This document shows positions 1-7,932 of a stretch of 38,182 nucleotides of DNA, piece by piece. The stretch comes from Lentisphaerae bacterium RIFOXYA12_64_32 (GTDB lineage Bacteria > Verrucomicrobiota > Lentisphaeria > Oligosphaerales > YB12-FULL-65-16), in assembly GCA_001803235.1 (NCBI GenBank), contig MHBL01000364.1, positions 1 through 38,182 of the forward strand, written 5' to 3'. Position 1 is the first letter of the stretch, and each line of letters begins with the position of its first letter. The notes under the pieces are model-generated. The model was not told the DNA's origin. It worked only from the letters and a program-made list of their open reading frames with translations, and ran no database searches. A program made the position numbers and the translations under genes.

Positions 1-1033
1 TGCCGCCTTCCACCTTCGCCCTATCGGGCTACGGCGGACATGTCGTGCCGCGGTTCGCCCGTGCCAGTCTGCTCACGGGTCCCTGCCCGTTCCTGCAGCA
101 TGGCCCGTGCGACCGCTGCCGCCGCCAGACGCGCCGGTCCCGTCCCCGCCCACACGCCCCCGCGCTATCGCGCTCGCAGTCCCCTCCCGTCGGTCGGGGT
201 CGCTGCGCCGACTCGCTCTGCCGCACTCATTGGCGCTCGCTGCCATCCCCCGACCGCCCCGCCCTTCGGGCTGAAGTTCCCCCTCGGCTGTGCCTTCGGG
301 GTCGCTCGGGGGCTCGCTAACTCTCCCCTTGCCGCCGCTCGACTCTCTCTCCCATCCGCGAGCTTTACACGAACCTCGCGCCGATCGGTAGGTTGCTGAA
401 GAACGGCAAAGCGTCCGTGGCCGTCCCGTGCGGTGTCCGCCGCAGCCCGCGGCCGCCGCCCGTGCCGTCCCCGGACCCATTGCCTGCCGTTTGAGGTTGC
501 GGCGTTCGCCCTCCGCCAGGCCTGCGTGCGAACCCCGCGCAGATCGGTGGCGCTGCCCCCGAACCCCTGGCAGGGTGGCGCCGCCCCCTGCACCCCTGGC
601 CGGGGCGTCGCGGACTCCCCGCGCCCCTCGGGGTTGGGCGCTGTGCGGGCGCGGGGGGGCAAACCTACCGTTTTGAGCACATTTGCCCGGTCTGGAGGCA
701 GGATTCGGCAACTCGGACGGCGCGCCGAATCGCTTGCGGGTAAAGCGGCCCAGCGACCTTCTGCGCTAACAAATGACAGGTAGTTTGGGACGTTTTCGGG
801 GTCGGAAGAAGGGGCTGGATTGGCGGGAGGAACGGTTCGGGACCCGGGCAAGGACTTCAGAACGGCGTTGTGAAGGGCGATTTTCCGGTGCCAGGGCATA
901 GTGGTTCTGTGGCGTGGGTCGAGGGGAAGACAGCGAGCATCGGCGACCTACGCGGCCTGTTCCAGACTGACGATGGGCAGGTCGTAGGGTCAAGAAACTC
1001 ATCCGGGGTCGGACAGGGCCGGAAGTGATGGAA
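1..1033. other. GC-rich stretch without a convincing gene
   Basis: Open frames exist on both strands here, but their translations are low-complexity Arg/Pro/Ala/Gly strings with no recognisable domain, no signal peptide and no convincing ribosome binding site, so I treat them as chance frames of very GC-rich DNA. Short words recur, for example a CGAACC(T/C)CGCGC(C/A)GATCGGT segment near 371-392 and again near 530-551. The left edge contains GGGCTACGGCGGACA, related to intergenic words at about 7188 and 18487. I see no RNA gene, but a structured RNA cannot be excluded by eye. Confidence 0.5.
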
Positions 1034-1221
1034 GGAGAATGGGATACGGCGGGGCTGGAGTGGTGGAACGGCCTGGATTACCATCCGTTCCCGGTCCACG
1101 GGGTCAGCTCAGCGACGAAGCCGAGATGAATGGCTGGGCCGGCGACCTCACGAAAGCCCAGCTTCCCGACCAGTTCCTGGTGGACTACGTCCGCGTCTAC
1201 GACCTGGTCGACCGGAAGTGA
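1034..1221 (+). pseudogene. GH16-like glycosidase C-terminal remnant (frameshifted)
   Basis: The last 30 or so codons read GWAGDLTKAQLPDQFLVDYV and then RVYDLVDRK before a TGA at 1219-1221. This is the typical end of GH16/laminarinase-type catalytic domains, whose last strand carries a DYVRVY motif. The preceding part, in another frame from about 1034, reads EWDTAGLEWWNGLDY and then VHGVSSATK, which fits the strands just before. A frameshift between the two, near 1119-1125, and the absence of any upstream catalytic core (no ExDxxE) indicate a relic rather than a gene. The family call rests on this short motif only. Confidence 0.4.
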
Positions 1222-1355
1222 CCGCGTCCAGACTGGTGTCGGAGTCCCGCGTTCACGTGCAATTGGGCGCGAGTCTTCAGCGAACACCCCGCGGATGCGC
1301 GGTCGGTATGCGTGACGATGGCATAGGGTTCCCGCGTGAGGCGACGCGTCTCGCG

Positions 1356-1371
1356 CCCGGCTGAAGCCGGG
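1356..1371. repeat. Small hairpin CCCGGC-TGAA-GCCGGG
   Basis: This is a perfect 6-bp stem with a TGAA loop, lying just beyond the 3' end of the minus-strand gene that stops at 1409. It has no following U-tract in either direction, so a classical intrinsic terminator is not supported. Its stem-TGAA-stem layout resembles the dispersed CCGCC-TGAA-GGCGG element found four to five times further right. Confidence 0.5.
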
Positions 1372-1408
1372 ACTTAGGCGGGGATGGCCGTCTGCCAGCA
1401 ACCGGTGA

Positions 1409-2170
1409 CTACGGCTTCCCGGCTGGGACCTGGGGCTCGGGCAATGCCGGTTCGGGCGTCACTTGCAGGTCATCGAGGAACAGTTTGTAGCCGCGCGCGC
1501 CTGGGTTGGCCACGAGCATGAACAGTCCGTAGGCGTTCGTTCCGGACGGTGGGAACAGCGGCAACGGTTGCGCGGCATCGACCGGTTCCCACGGGTCGTC
1601 CCCAACCCGCCGCAGCAGTTGCGCCGCGCCGCGCCGGTCCGTGCTGCCCGACGCGGGCAGCCACAGGTCGAGCCGATGCCAGGCGTCCTTCTCGAATCCG
1701 CCCAGGCGCACGCTCTCCGAGTCCATGTACCCGCCCAACTCCGACATGGGTATGGCGCGCACCTTGGAAGCGCCGAACGACAGCGCCACGACACGGCGGC
1801 TGGACGGGTGCGCTTCGCGGAGTTCGAACCCGAACCGGGCGTCGTGCCCCGCGCCCTGCACCAGGAACGCGAACGAGAAGTGCGCCCAGCCGCTCTTCAC
1901 GTCCGGGAACGGCGTGGACACGCCCCACATCTCGGTGTTGTCGCCGGTGCGGTCGAGCAGGAACGCGTTCCGGCCGCCGGCGCAGCGCAGGTTGCTGACC
2001 ACCAGCAGGTCGTCGCCCTGCTTGCCCCAGATGCCGCTCCAGGCGTTCGGCGCCTGGCCGGCGGTGCGGTCCTCGAAATCCTGCGTCCACAGTGGTTTCG
2101 GCGGCTCGCCGGCGGTGAGTGTGACCGTGGCGGCGGTGAACCCGATCAGAAATGCGAGGCGGGAGAGCAT
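1409..2170 (-). CDS. Secreted lectin-like (concanavalin A-fold) protein
   Basis: The predicted protein has 253 residues. The chosen ATG at 2170 follows an AAGGAG ribosome site with a 9-nt spacer and gives a clean signal peptide (MLSRLAFLIGFTAATVTLTA, then GEPP). Upstream in-frame ATGs would add about 53 charged residues and no ribosome site. The mature part resembles LamG/concanavalin A-like domains attached to PVC secreted enzymes: an N-terminal QDFEDRTAGQAP-type strand, WHRLDLWLP in the middle, and a closing LFLDDLQVTPEP strand. I see no catalytic motif. It is probably exported and may bind glycans. It lies downstream of the large GH2-like gene on the same strand, separated by about 250 bp that hold short tandem repeats. 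Confidence 0.7.
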   Translation of the reverse strand: MLSRLAFLIGFTAATVTLTAGEPPKPLWTQDFEDRTAGQAPNAWSGIWGKQGDDLLVVSNLRCAGGRNAFLLDRTGDNTEMWGVSTPFPDVKSGWAHFSFAFLVQGAGHDARFGFELREAHPSSRRVVALSFGASKVRAIPMSELGGYMDSESVRLGGFEKDAWHRLDLWLPASGSTDRRGAAQLLRRVGDDPWEPVDAAQPLPLFPPSGTNAYGLFMLVANPGARGYKLFLDDLQVTPEPALPEPQVPAGKP

Positions 2171-2279
2171 TCTCGTCTTCTCCTTGCTGGAGAGCGGGAG
2201 CATTGCCGCAAAGAACCTACGCGTTTGCCGAGACTCCGCTCGGCAACCGCGGCGCGTGGGGCAATCGCCGGCCCGCTTG

Positions 2280-2335
2280 TGACGCAGTGACTCAGTGACC
2301 ATTACCCCACGATACTCGACACCCGACACCCCTTA
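2280..2335. repeat. Short tandem repeats: TGACNCAG octamers followed by GACACCC heptamers
   Basis: Positions 2280-2295 contain TGACGCAG and TGACTCAG in tandem, followed by a partial third unit. Positions 2317-2335 contain GACACCC twice next to GATACTC. The octamer recurs in longer arrays at 24353-24397 (reverse complement) and 25382-25413, and the heptamer recurs as GACACCT near 22278-22326. The block lies between the 1409-2170 gene and the 2416-6627 gene. Confidence 0.6.
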
Positions 2336-2415
2336 CGACAAACGTGTTGTCGCAACGCCAGCCGCTTAGCGCCCGCGCAAGAACAACTTGGCAGTTTGCG
2401 GCCAGCTATGTTGCT

Positions 2416-5400
2416 CTACCAATACGCATACTCGTACGGGTCGCGCAGCCGGATCGACGGGTCGTACAGCCGCGCGTCGCCGCCCACGACGCCGGAGGAC
2501 TGCTCCGCAGTCTCTTCGCAGGTGGCCAGGTTGGCCCAGAACCCGAAGCCTTTGCTCCCGGCCAGGACCTTGATGGTGATGACGTTCTCGCCGGCTTTCA
2601 GGTTGGCCTTGACCTGGTGCCGGTTCGGCTTCGGTGCGCCGTGACCCTGGTCCATGCGGTAGAGCAGTTCGCCGTTGACCCAGACCTTCATCCAGTAGTC
2701 GACGCCGAGGCGCAGCACGGCTGTGCCCGCCTTGTCGCGCTTGACCGTGCAGGTGGCGTAGGCGACCGACTGCTCGCCTGCCTTCAGCGTCGCGGCCAGG
2801 TTCATGAAATCGTTCTTGTCCGCCTGGACCATGGTGCGGAAATCGAGGGGCTTGCCGTCCGCGCGGGTGTAGGTGATGTTCGGGTTCGTGTCGCCCGCGA
2901 TCGCCGCCTTTTCGCCGGGGAACTCGGTGTCGAGGACGGCGCCCGGCTTGCCCGCATCCTCTTCTGCGGCGGCGAACGGGCCGAGCACGAACCAGTGCCC
3001 CAGAATCTCGTACGACGGGCCGGCTTTGAGCGTGGTCACACGGCTGGCGATGGCGTCCGAACCGGTCGCCCCGGCATTGGTTAGAAGCTGTGCCCACAAC
3101 TGCCGCAGCCGGACCATGCTGAGCTGGGTGGCCTCGCGCTCCGGGCTGTCGTCGGCGTAGCGGCTGTCCAGCGCGAACGGGTCGAGCTGCACGAAGCACT
3201 GCGTCCCACCGCCCTGCTTGCGGAGCACGAACAGCCCGTCGCCAACGACAGTCGCGTCGGGCGGTTGGCCCTGACCGGTGAACGTGACGGCGTGAATGGC
3301 GTCGCGCCAGCGCAACAGGCTCGGGCCCACGCCGCGGAACAGCGGGTGCTCGACAGCAGCCGCGCGCACCACGTCGGTGGCTGCTGTCTTGAATCCGTCC
3401 TTCTCAAGCTGCGCCGCGGTGCGGGGCAGGAACAGCACGGTGCCGCCACCCTGCGTGAACCGGTCCAGTTCCGGCGCGCCGGGGACGTTGTCGCCGTCGC
3501 CCACGACGAGGAGTCGTTCGGCGGGCGCCGCAAGGTCGACATCCTGCCGGACCGTAACGCCCAGGCGTTCGAGCCGTGCCCGACCCTGTGCGTCGCCGGC
3601 GAAGCAGGTCGTGCGGGGCGGGGTTGCACAGGGCGCGGTTGCGGTCTCGAGCAGGTTGCGGGCGAGGCGCGTGGCAGCCGGGTCCTGGCCGACGCGGTCG
3701 GTCAGGTCGAGCGTGCAGAAGAACACGCAGCCCTTGCCGTAGCGCCAGGTCAGCAGCGGCGAGTAGTCCAGGTCGAACTCCGCGACGAGGATCGGGTTGA
3801 AGCCGACCACGTGCGGAATCTGCAGCACGCACGAGGCGACCGCGTGCGTGTTGGTCCACTTCGGCGCGTGCATGACCTCGTGCGAACGCGCCGGCTTGTA
3901 CTCCGGCAGCAGGTCGGGACTGCCACGCCAGTTGATGAGGTCCTCCGGCGCAATGCCGGCCAGGATCGGGCTCGCGGCGTCGCGGGCGAACACGTAGCGT
4001 GGCATGGTCTCGATGGACTGGAAGCCGAGTCCGTCCCAGATCTCCGGCTGCTGCTCGAGCACCAGTACGCGCAGGCCGCGTGCGATGTCCGCAGCGGAGT
4101 ATGGCAGGGCCATGCCCTGGCGCAGCGATTCCCGGCCGAGGATCAGCAGGTCGGTGTCGGCCAGTTGCTGTCCCGTCTGGCATGCGTCCGCCTTGACCCC
4201 CAGCGCGGTCAGCCACGGCCCCGATTTACCCGCCGGATCGAACAGCGCGACGCGTCCGGCGACGCGGGCGGGCGGTTCCTTCGGGAACACCTGCAGTGCC
4301 GCCGTGTCGCGGCCGACGACCCTGTCGCCGTCCTTGGCGAGCATGGACAGTGCGAACCCCGCACGCGCCGGCACGTCGGGCGCTGCGACCTCAATCGGTG
4401 CAAACGCGATGTCGCCGGCTTTGAGATCCAGCCGCGCGGTACCGGACTTCAGTTCGCGGTCCGTGCTGTCCGCCAGGCGCCACTGCACGTCGATCGACTT
4501 GTCGCCGGGTCCGTCCCACACGGCGGCGACTTGCTTGCGTATCGTTTCGCCCGGGTAGAAGGCGTGCGTTTTGTCGGTGTGACGCGGCGCGCCAGCGAGC
4601 CAGACCAGCAGCGCCTGCTCGTTCTCGGCGCGGATATCGAAATTCGGACTCGCCCAGTCCGGCCGCTCGGTGAGCGGCTTGTCGATCGCGGCGTAGCGTG
4701 ACCAGATGCTCTTGCCGTCCCACTTGGTCGGATTGCCGTACCCGACTCCGAAGTCCCAGTAATACCAGCCTGGTACCCCCCAGGTGCGCCAGGTGCGGTC
4801 CGTGTTGCGCACGAACAGGTGCTGGAACTCCCAGTACAGCGGGAAGTCGGCGTACGGAATGGCCGAACCGTGTCCGGATTTATTCTCCAGGCTGACCTTC
4901 AGCGTGTTGCGCAGTCCGTCGAGCGTTTCGTCGCGGTAGGCGCGATCGCCGAAATACATGGCCAGGTACTCGGTGGCGAGGAACTGCGTGCCTTTCCAGA
5001 AGTTGGCGGTGTAGGGCTGGCCGAACTCGACAGGGAAGTAGGGCATGTCCCCGGCGCGCGCCCACTCGCTGGGCCACTCCTCGCGCTCCTGCAGCGGTGC
5101 GAAGTTCAGGTACGAGTTGCTCGTCGAGATGTCGCCGACATTCCCGTCCGCGTGCGAGTAGACGAGGCGCGTCGGGTCGTAGTGCTTGACCATTTCCAGG
5201 CCCTTTTCGATCACGGTGGCCTGGGATCGGGACGGGTAGGCGGTGCGCTTGCCCATGCTCGGCGGGTGGATCCCATCGCGCGGGCAGAACGAGTTCATGC
5301 CGATGGTCCAGCCGAGAATGCACGGGTGGTTCCGATACAGCCGCAGCCAGCGCTGCACTTCCCGGTCGTAATCCGCCTGGGCCTGCGGGTCGTCGAGCAG

Positions 5401-6627
5401 TCTGGTGCGGACATGGCACACGGCCGGGGCCGGCACGAAGCTGCCCATGCCCTGCGCGTCGAACGCGTCGAGCAGTTTCTCGTCGAGCAGCGGTGTTTCG
5501 GACCAGACGCTCCACCACGCCGACGGATTCGCCTGGGTGTAGAACACGTTCCGTCCCATGAGCCGGAAGAACGACAACGAGGTCGGGTTCAGTCCGCACG
5601 CGGTCCAGTCGACGCGCCAGCGCGAGACGTGGCCGTTGAGGTACACGTGCCGGCCTTCGGTCCAGAGTTCGCGGAACCCGAACCGCACCGGCGGTGCGGA
5701 GTCCGCGACCGTGCCGTTTGTGGAGAGCGTGACCGTGGCCGTGTAGAGATAGCCCTTCTCCAGTTCCCAGCAGATCGGGTCGGCCCACGGGCGGGTCAGC
5801 GTCCGGACCGTGCGCCCGGCTGGGACGGCGGCCGGGCCGTCGTCGAGGGTCAGGACGTCCTTGCCGTCCGCGTCGCGGATGACCGCCTGCAGGCTGAGTC
5901 CGTCGACCGGCGCATCGGCGGTCAGTTCCACGTCGAGCGCGACGTTCTTCTGTCGCCACGAGGTGCGGACGAACACGTCGCTGATCGAGACGGGGCGTGG
6001 GAAGGCGTAGAGCGTCACCGGCGCGGTGATGCCGAAGCCGCATTTCTCCAAGGGCGTCGGCGCGTGACTGCCCGGGCCGCGCGCCGTGTAGCGTAACGGG
6101 TCGTGTTCGAAGTCGCGCGAAATGCCGGTGTAGTCGCGGGTGAGATAGACGCGAAGCGTGTTGTCCTTGCCCGGCTGCAGCGTGGCGGACACGTCGAGGT
6201 CACCGCCCGGGCGCAGCAGTTCGGCCACGCGCTGGCCGTTCAGGAACACGATCGCATCACCCTCGATGCGTTTGAACCCGAGCACCAGGCGCCGCCCAAC
6301 CCACGCTGCCGGGACCGCGACCGTCTGCTCGTGCCAGAGGCAGTGCACCTTGGCGCGCCCGTCCTTCTCCTTCAGGACAATCTCCCACGACGTGCCTTTG
6401 GCGTTGACCGCGCCCCAGCGCCAGTCCGCCGCTTGAATGTCCCTCGTGCCCCAGTCGTCTTCTTTCGGCGCAACGTCCGGCGACTGCGCCGGTTGAAGGC
6501 GCCAGACCGGCGCGAGTTCGAGCACGTCGCGTGGCGTTCCTGGCGCGTCTTGGCCGCGGACCGCGAAGCTTACGCAGAGCAACAGAGTTGTCGCTAGCGA
6601 CGCAAGTGGGACATTCCTGGGCACCAT
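2416..6627 (-). CDS. Large secreted GH2-like glycoside hydrolase (1403 aa), possibly without acid/base residue
   Basis: The ATG at 6627 follows AGGAGG with a 9-nt spacer, and residues 1-25 form a signal peptide. Residues about 30-215 look like the GH2 sugar-binding jelly roll (VFLNGQRVAELL near 128), about 216-330 like the Ig-like sandwich, and about 330-690 like the TIM barrel. Beyond 700 there are Ig-like segments, a domain resembling glutamine amidotransferase-type folds (YGKGCVFFCTLDLTD), and a C-terminal binding domain with GHWFVLGPF and VWVNGELLYR. In GH2 enzymes the acid/base Glu lies in W-S-x-G-N-E. Here the matching segment is NHPCILGWTIGMNSF (433-447), with no Glu. A nucleophile-like Glu is present at 534 (PVEFGQP). 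Either the acid/base is supplied from elsewhere or the protein is a binding or scaffold protein. It is probably periplasmic or extracellular. Confidence 0.75.
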   Translation of the reverse strand: MVPRNVPLASLATTLLLCVSFAVRGQDAPGTPRDVLELAPVWRLQPAQSPDVAPKEDDWGTRDIQAADWRWGAVNAKGTSWEIVLKEKDGRAKVHCLWHEQTVAVPAAWVGRRLVLGFKRIEGDAIVFLNGQRVAELLRPGGDLDVSATLQPGKDNTLRVYLTRDYTGISRDFEHDPLRYTARGPGSHAPTPLEKCGFGITAPVTLYAFPRPVSISDVFVRTSWRQKNVALDVELTADAPVDGLSLQAVIRDADGKDVLTLDDGPAAVPAGRTVRTLTRPWADPICWELEKGYLYTATVTLSTNGTVADSAPPVRFGFRELWTEGRHVYLNGHVSRWRVDWTACGLNPTSLSFFRLMGRNVFYTQANPSAWWSVWSETPLLDEKLLDAFDAQGMGSFVPAPAVCHVRTRLLDDPQAQADYDREVQRWLRLYRNHPCILGWTIGMNSFCPRDGIHPPSMGKRTAYPSRSQATVIEKGLEMVKHYDPTRLVYSHADGNVGDISTSNSYLNFAPLQEREEWPSEWARAGDMPYFPVEFGQPYTANFWKGTQFLATEYLAMYFGDRAYRDETLDGLRNTLKVSLENKSGHGSAIPYADFPLYWEFQHLFVRNTDRTWRTWGVPGWYYWDFGVGYGNPTKWDGKSIWSRYAAIDKPLTERPDWASPNFDIRAENEQALLVWLAGAPRHTDKTHAFYPGETIRKQVAAVWDGPGDKSIDVQWRLADSTDRELKSGTARLDLKAGDIAFAPIEVAAPDVPARAGFALSMLAKDGDRVVGRDTAALQVFPKEPPARVAGRVALFDPAGKSGPWLTALGVKADACQTGQQLADTDLLILGRESLRQGMALPYSAADIARGLRVLVLEQQPEIWDGLGFQSIETMPRYVFARDAASPILAGIAPEDLINWRGSPDLLPEYKPARSHEVMHAPKWTNTHAVASCVLQIPHVVGFNPILVAEFDLDYSPLLTWRYGKGCVFFCTLDLTDRVGQDPAATRLARNLLETATAPCATPPRTTCFAGDAQGRARLERLGVTVRQDVDLAAPAERLLVVGDGDNVPGAPELDRFTQGGGTVLFLPRTAAQLEKDGFKTAATDVVRAAAVEHPLFRGVGPSLLRWRDAIHAVTFTGQGQPPDATVVGDGLFVLRKQGGGTQCFVQLDPFALDSRYADDSPEREATQLSMVRLRQLWAQLLTNAGATGSDAIASRVTTLKAGPSYEILGHWFVLGPFAAAEEDAGKPGAVLDTEFPGEKAAIAGDTNPNITYTRADGKPLDFRTMVQADKNDFMNLAATLKAGEQSVAYATCTVKRDKAGTAVLRLGVDYWMKVWVNGELLYRMDQGHGAPKPNRHQVKANLKAGENVITIKVLAGSKGFGFWANLATCEETAEQSSGVVGGDARLYDPSIRLRDPYEYAYW

Positions 6628-6660
6628 AGTGCATTGCCTCCTACGTATGCGGGGGACGAT

Positions 6661-6883
6661 TCAGTCCCGGGGTACGGTCAGGGCCGGCGTCAGCTTGTAG
6701 TAGCGTGCTCCCTGCGAGGTCAACGCGGCAAGGAACGCGGTGAGGTTCGTAGGGGTGGGATTGACCCAGATATCCACGTCCCCTGAGAAGGTCGCGGCCC
6801 CATACAGGACCGCGGCCTGACCACTGATCAGAAGGTACTCCACACCTTCGCGTTCAAGGCTTTTGGAAAAAGCTTTCGATCAT
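6661..6883 (-). pseudogene. Decayed nucleotidyltransferase-fold gene (AbiEii/DUF6036-like)
   Basis: Reading from the ATG at 6883 (ATG ATC GAA AGC), the frame is lost in a run of five A on the plus strand at 6867-6871. Removing one base joins MIESFSKSLEREGVEYLLIS to GQAAVLYGAATFSGDVDIWV, a typical nucleotidyltransferase N-terminus with a G-x-A-x-x-x-x-G segment and the GDVDIW metal-binding pair. The protein then stops at 6661 after LTPALTVPRD. Relatives usually continue beyond TPPLTV, so the C-terminus is also missing. The small partner ORF at 6828-7055 overlaps its start, as in the intact pair at 36992-37652. I judge it non-functional. Confidence 0.6.
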
Positions 6884-7055
6884 GAATGGCCTGTAGGTTG
6901 GGGATGCGTTCACGCAGGCGCCACGACCGCGCCAGTCTCTCGGCGGGCGTCAAGCGTAGCTACGCATCGCGCTTGAACGGCGCCAGTCCATCGCCATCGT
7001 CGGTTAGGTACTCTGGCGCCGTCTCACGCACCACCATGTTCTGCCGCGTTGCCAT
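6828..7055 (-). pseudogene. Decayed small partner protein of the nucleotidyltransferase module
   Basis: The frame starting at ATG 7055 reads MATRQNMVVRETAPEYLTDD and continues to GLAPFKRDA, then meets TAG at 6960-6962. It continues open as LRLTPAERLARSWRLRERIP and NLQAIHDRKLFPKALNAKVW before TGA at 6828-6830. The HDRKLFPK ending followed by an overlapping nucleotidyltransferase start is a layout I recognise from small hypothetical proteins that precede such genes. The in-frame TAG splits the reading frame, so the gene is probably dead or reduced to a 31-residue peptide. Its LTPAERL segment parallels LTVDERL in the 36992-37189 gene. Confidence 0.5.
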
Positions 7056-7187
7056 GACGAATTACAAGTAGCATGCGCACGCGTCCGTGGCAATGTGGGA
7101 GCATGGCGGAGACGCGCCCTTCGTCGTATCGGGCGGTGGTGTGTCAAGCACGGCGCTCGCGAAAACCCACCTCCGTTTTTGTCCTGT

Positions 7188-7206
7188 CGGGCTACGCCGT
7201 GGCGAG
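7188..7206. repeat. Dispersed intergenic word GGCTACGCCGTGGCGAGCT
   Basis: This 19-bp word differs at two positions from the one at 18487-18505 (GGCTACGGCGTGGCAAGCT), and both lie next to G/C-run hairpin sequence. A shorter related word occurs at the extreme left of the window. It sits in the 255-bp gap between the decayed module and the GNAT gene, where I see no other feature. Confidence 0.4.
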
Positions 7207-7310
7207 CTTCCCCGGGGGGGGGCGGCGAAGCGACTTGGGTGCAGTCGGGCACTCGAACGCGTCGATGGGGCGTTGCGCTGAGTTGCGAACTCCGCGGTGT
7301 AAGCGCCCAT

Positions 7311-7835
7311 TCAGCCGGTCGTCGAGGATGGTGACTCTCTGCCAAGCCTCCTGGTGAGCAGGAGGACCAGTCCGCGGTCCACGCGGACTGTTGCGCCGGA
7401 GTTGACGAAGCTTCCTTTGTAGTTCAGGCCTCGCACGTCGGGCAGATACCCCCGGCGCGCAAAGAAGACCTGGGCCGGGCCGCATTCCGGCGATACCCCG
7501 ACGGCGGCGCCGGCGCGGTCCGCAACGACGGCGATGCGGCGCTCAGCGTCGTCGATCAGGGCTGTCCCGATACCTTGCCGTCGGCACGATTCGCGGACCG
7601 CCAGGTCGGCGATCTCGGGGGTGTGCTCCTTGTGCAGGACCGGGTGCCCGGCTTCCCACTGGATCAGGACGTAGCCCGCGATCGCGCCGCCCACCTCGGC
7701 GACCAGGATCGTTCGTGTGCCCGACTCCGCTTCGCGGCAGTACTGCTGAAAGAGCGAGAGTGACGAACCGCACAGCTCTGCCAGTGCGTCGCAATCCTCG
7801 TCCCGCATCTCCCGGATGCTGATGGGCTCACTCAT
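7311..7835 (-). CDS. GNAT-family N-acetyltransferase
   Basis: This 174-residue protein has the GNAT fold order. Its beta1-alpha1 opening is ISIREMRDEDCDALAEL, and strand beta4 reads TPEIADLAVRESCRRQGIGT with the acetyl-CoA pyrophosphate loop R-R-Q-G-I-G (about residues 85-90). It is followed by ALIDDAERRIA and a late beta5-alpha4 segment, PAQVFFARRGYLPD. It should transfer an acyl group from acyl-CoA to an amine, but the substrate is unknown. The ATG at 7835 is preceded by GGAG with a 9-nt spacer. It lies about 100 bp downstream of the SGNH esterase gene on the same strand. It is probably cytoplasmic, with no signal peptide. Confidence 0.85.
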   Translation of the reverse strand: MSEPISIREMRDEDCDALAELCGSSLSLFQQYCREAESGTRTILVAEVGGAIAGYVLIQWEAGHPVLHKEHTPEIADLAVRESCRRQGIGTALIDDAERRIAVVADRAGAAVGVSPECGPAQVFFARRGYLPDVRGLNYKGSFVNSGATVRVDRGLVLLLTRRLGRESPSSTTG

Positions 7836-7932
7836 GTTGTGATGCTCCGGTATACATACCGCGACGATAAACCCTGACAGCGGCCGACGCCCGGGCCCGG
7901 ACTTGGGCCTCTGGCGTGCCTGGCCTGACGCC

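Noticed and set aside
73..899. Long minus-strand frames of 212 and 244 codons at the left end
   Set aside because: They overlap each other in different frames, are low-complexity Arg/Gly/Ala text, and lack ribosome sites and recognisable domains. High GC content makes such frames common by chance.
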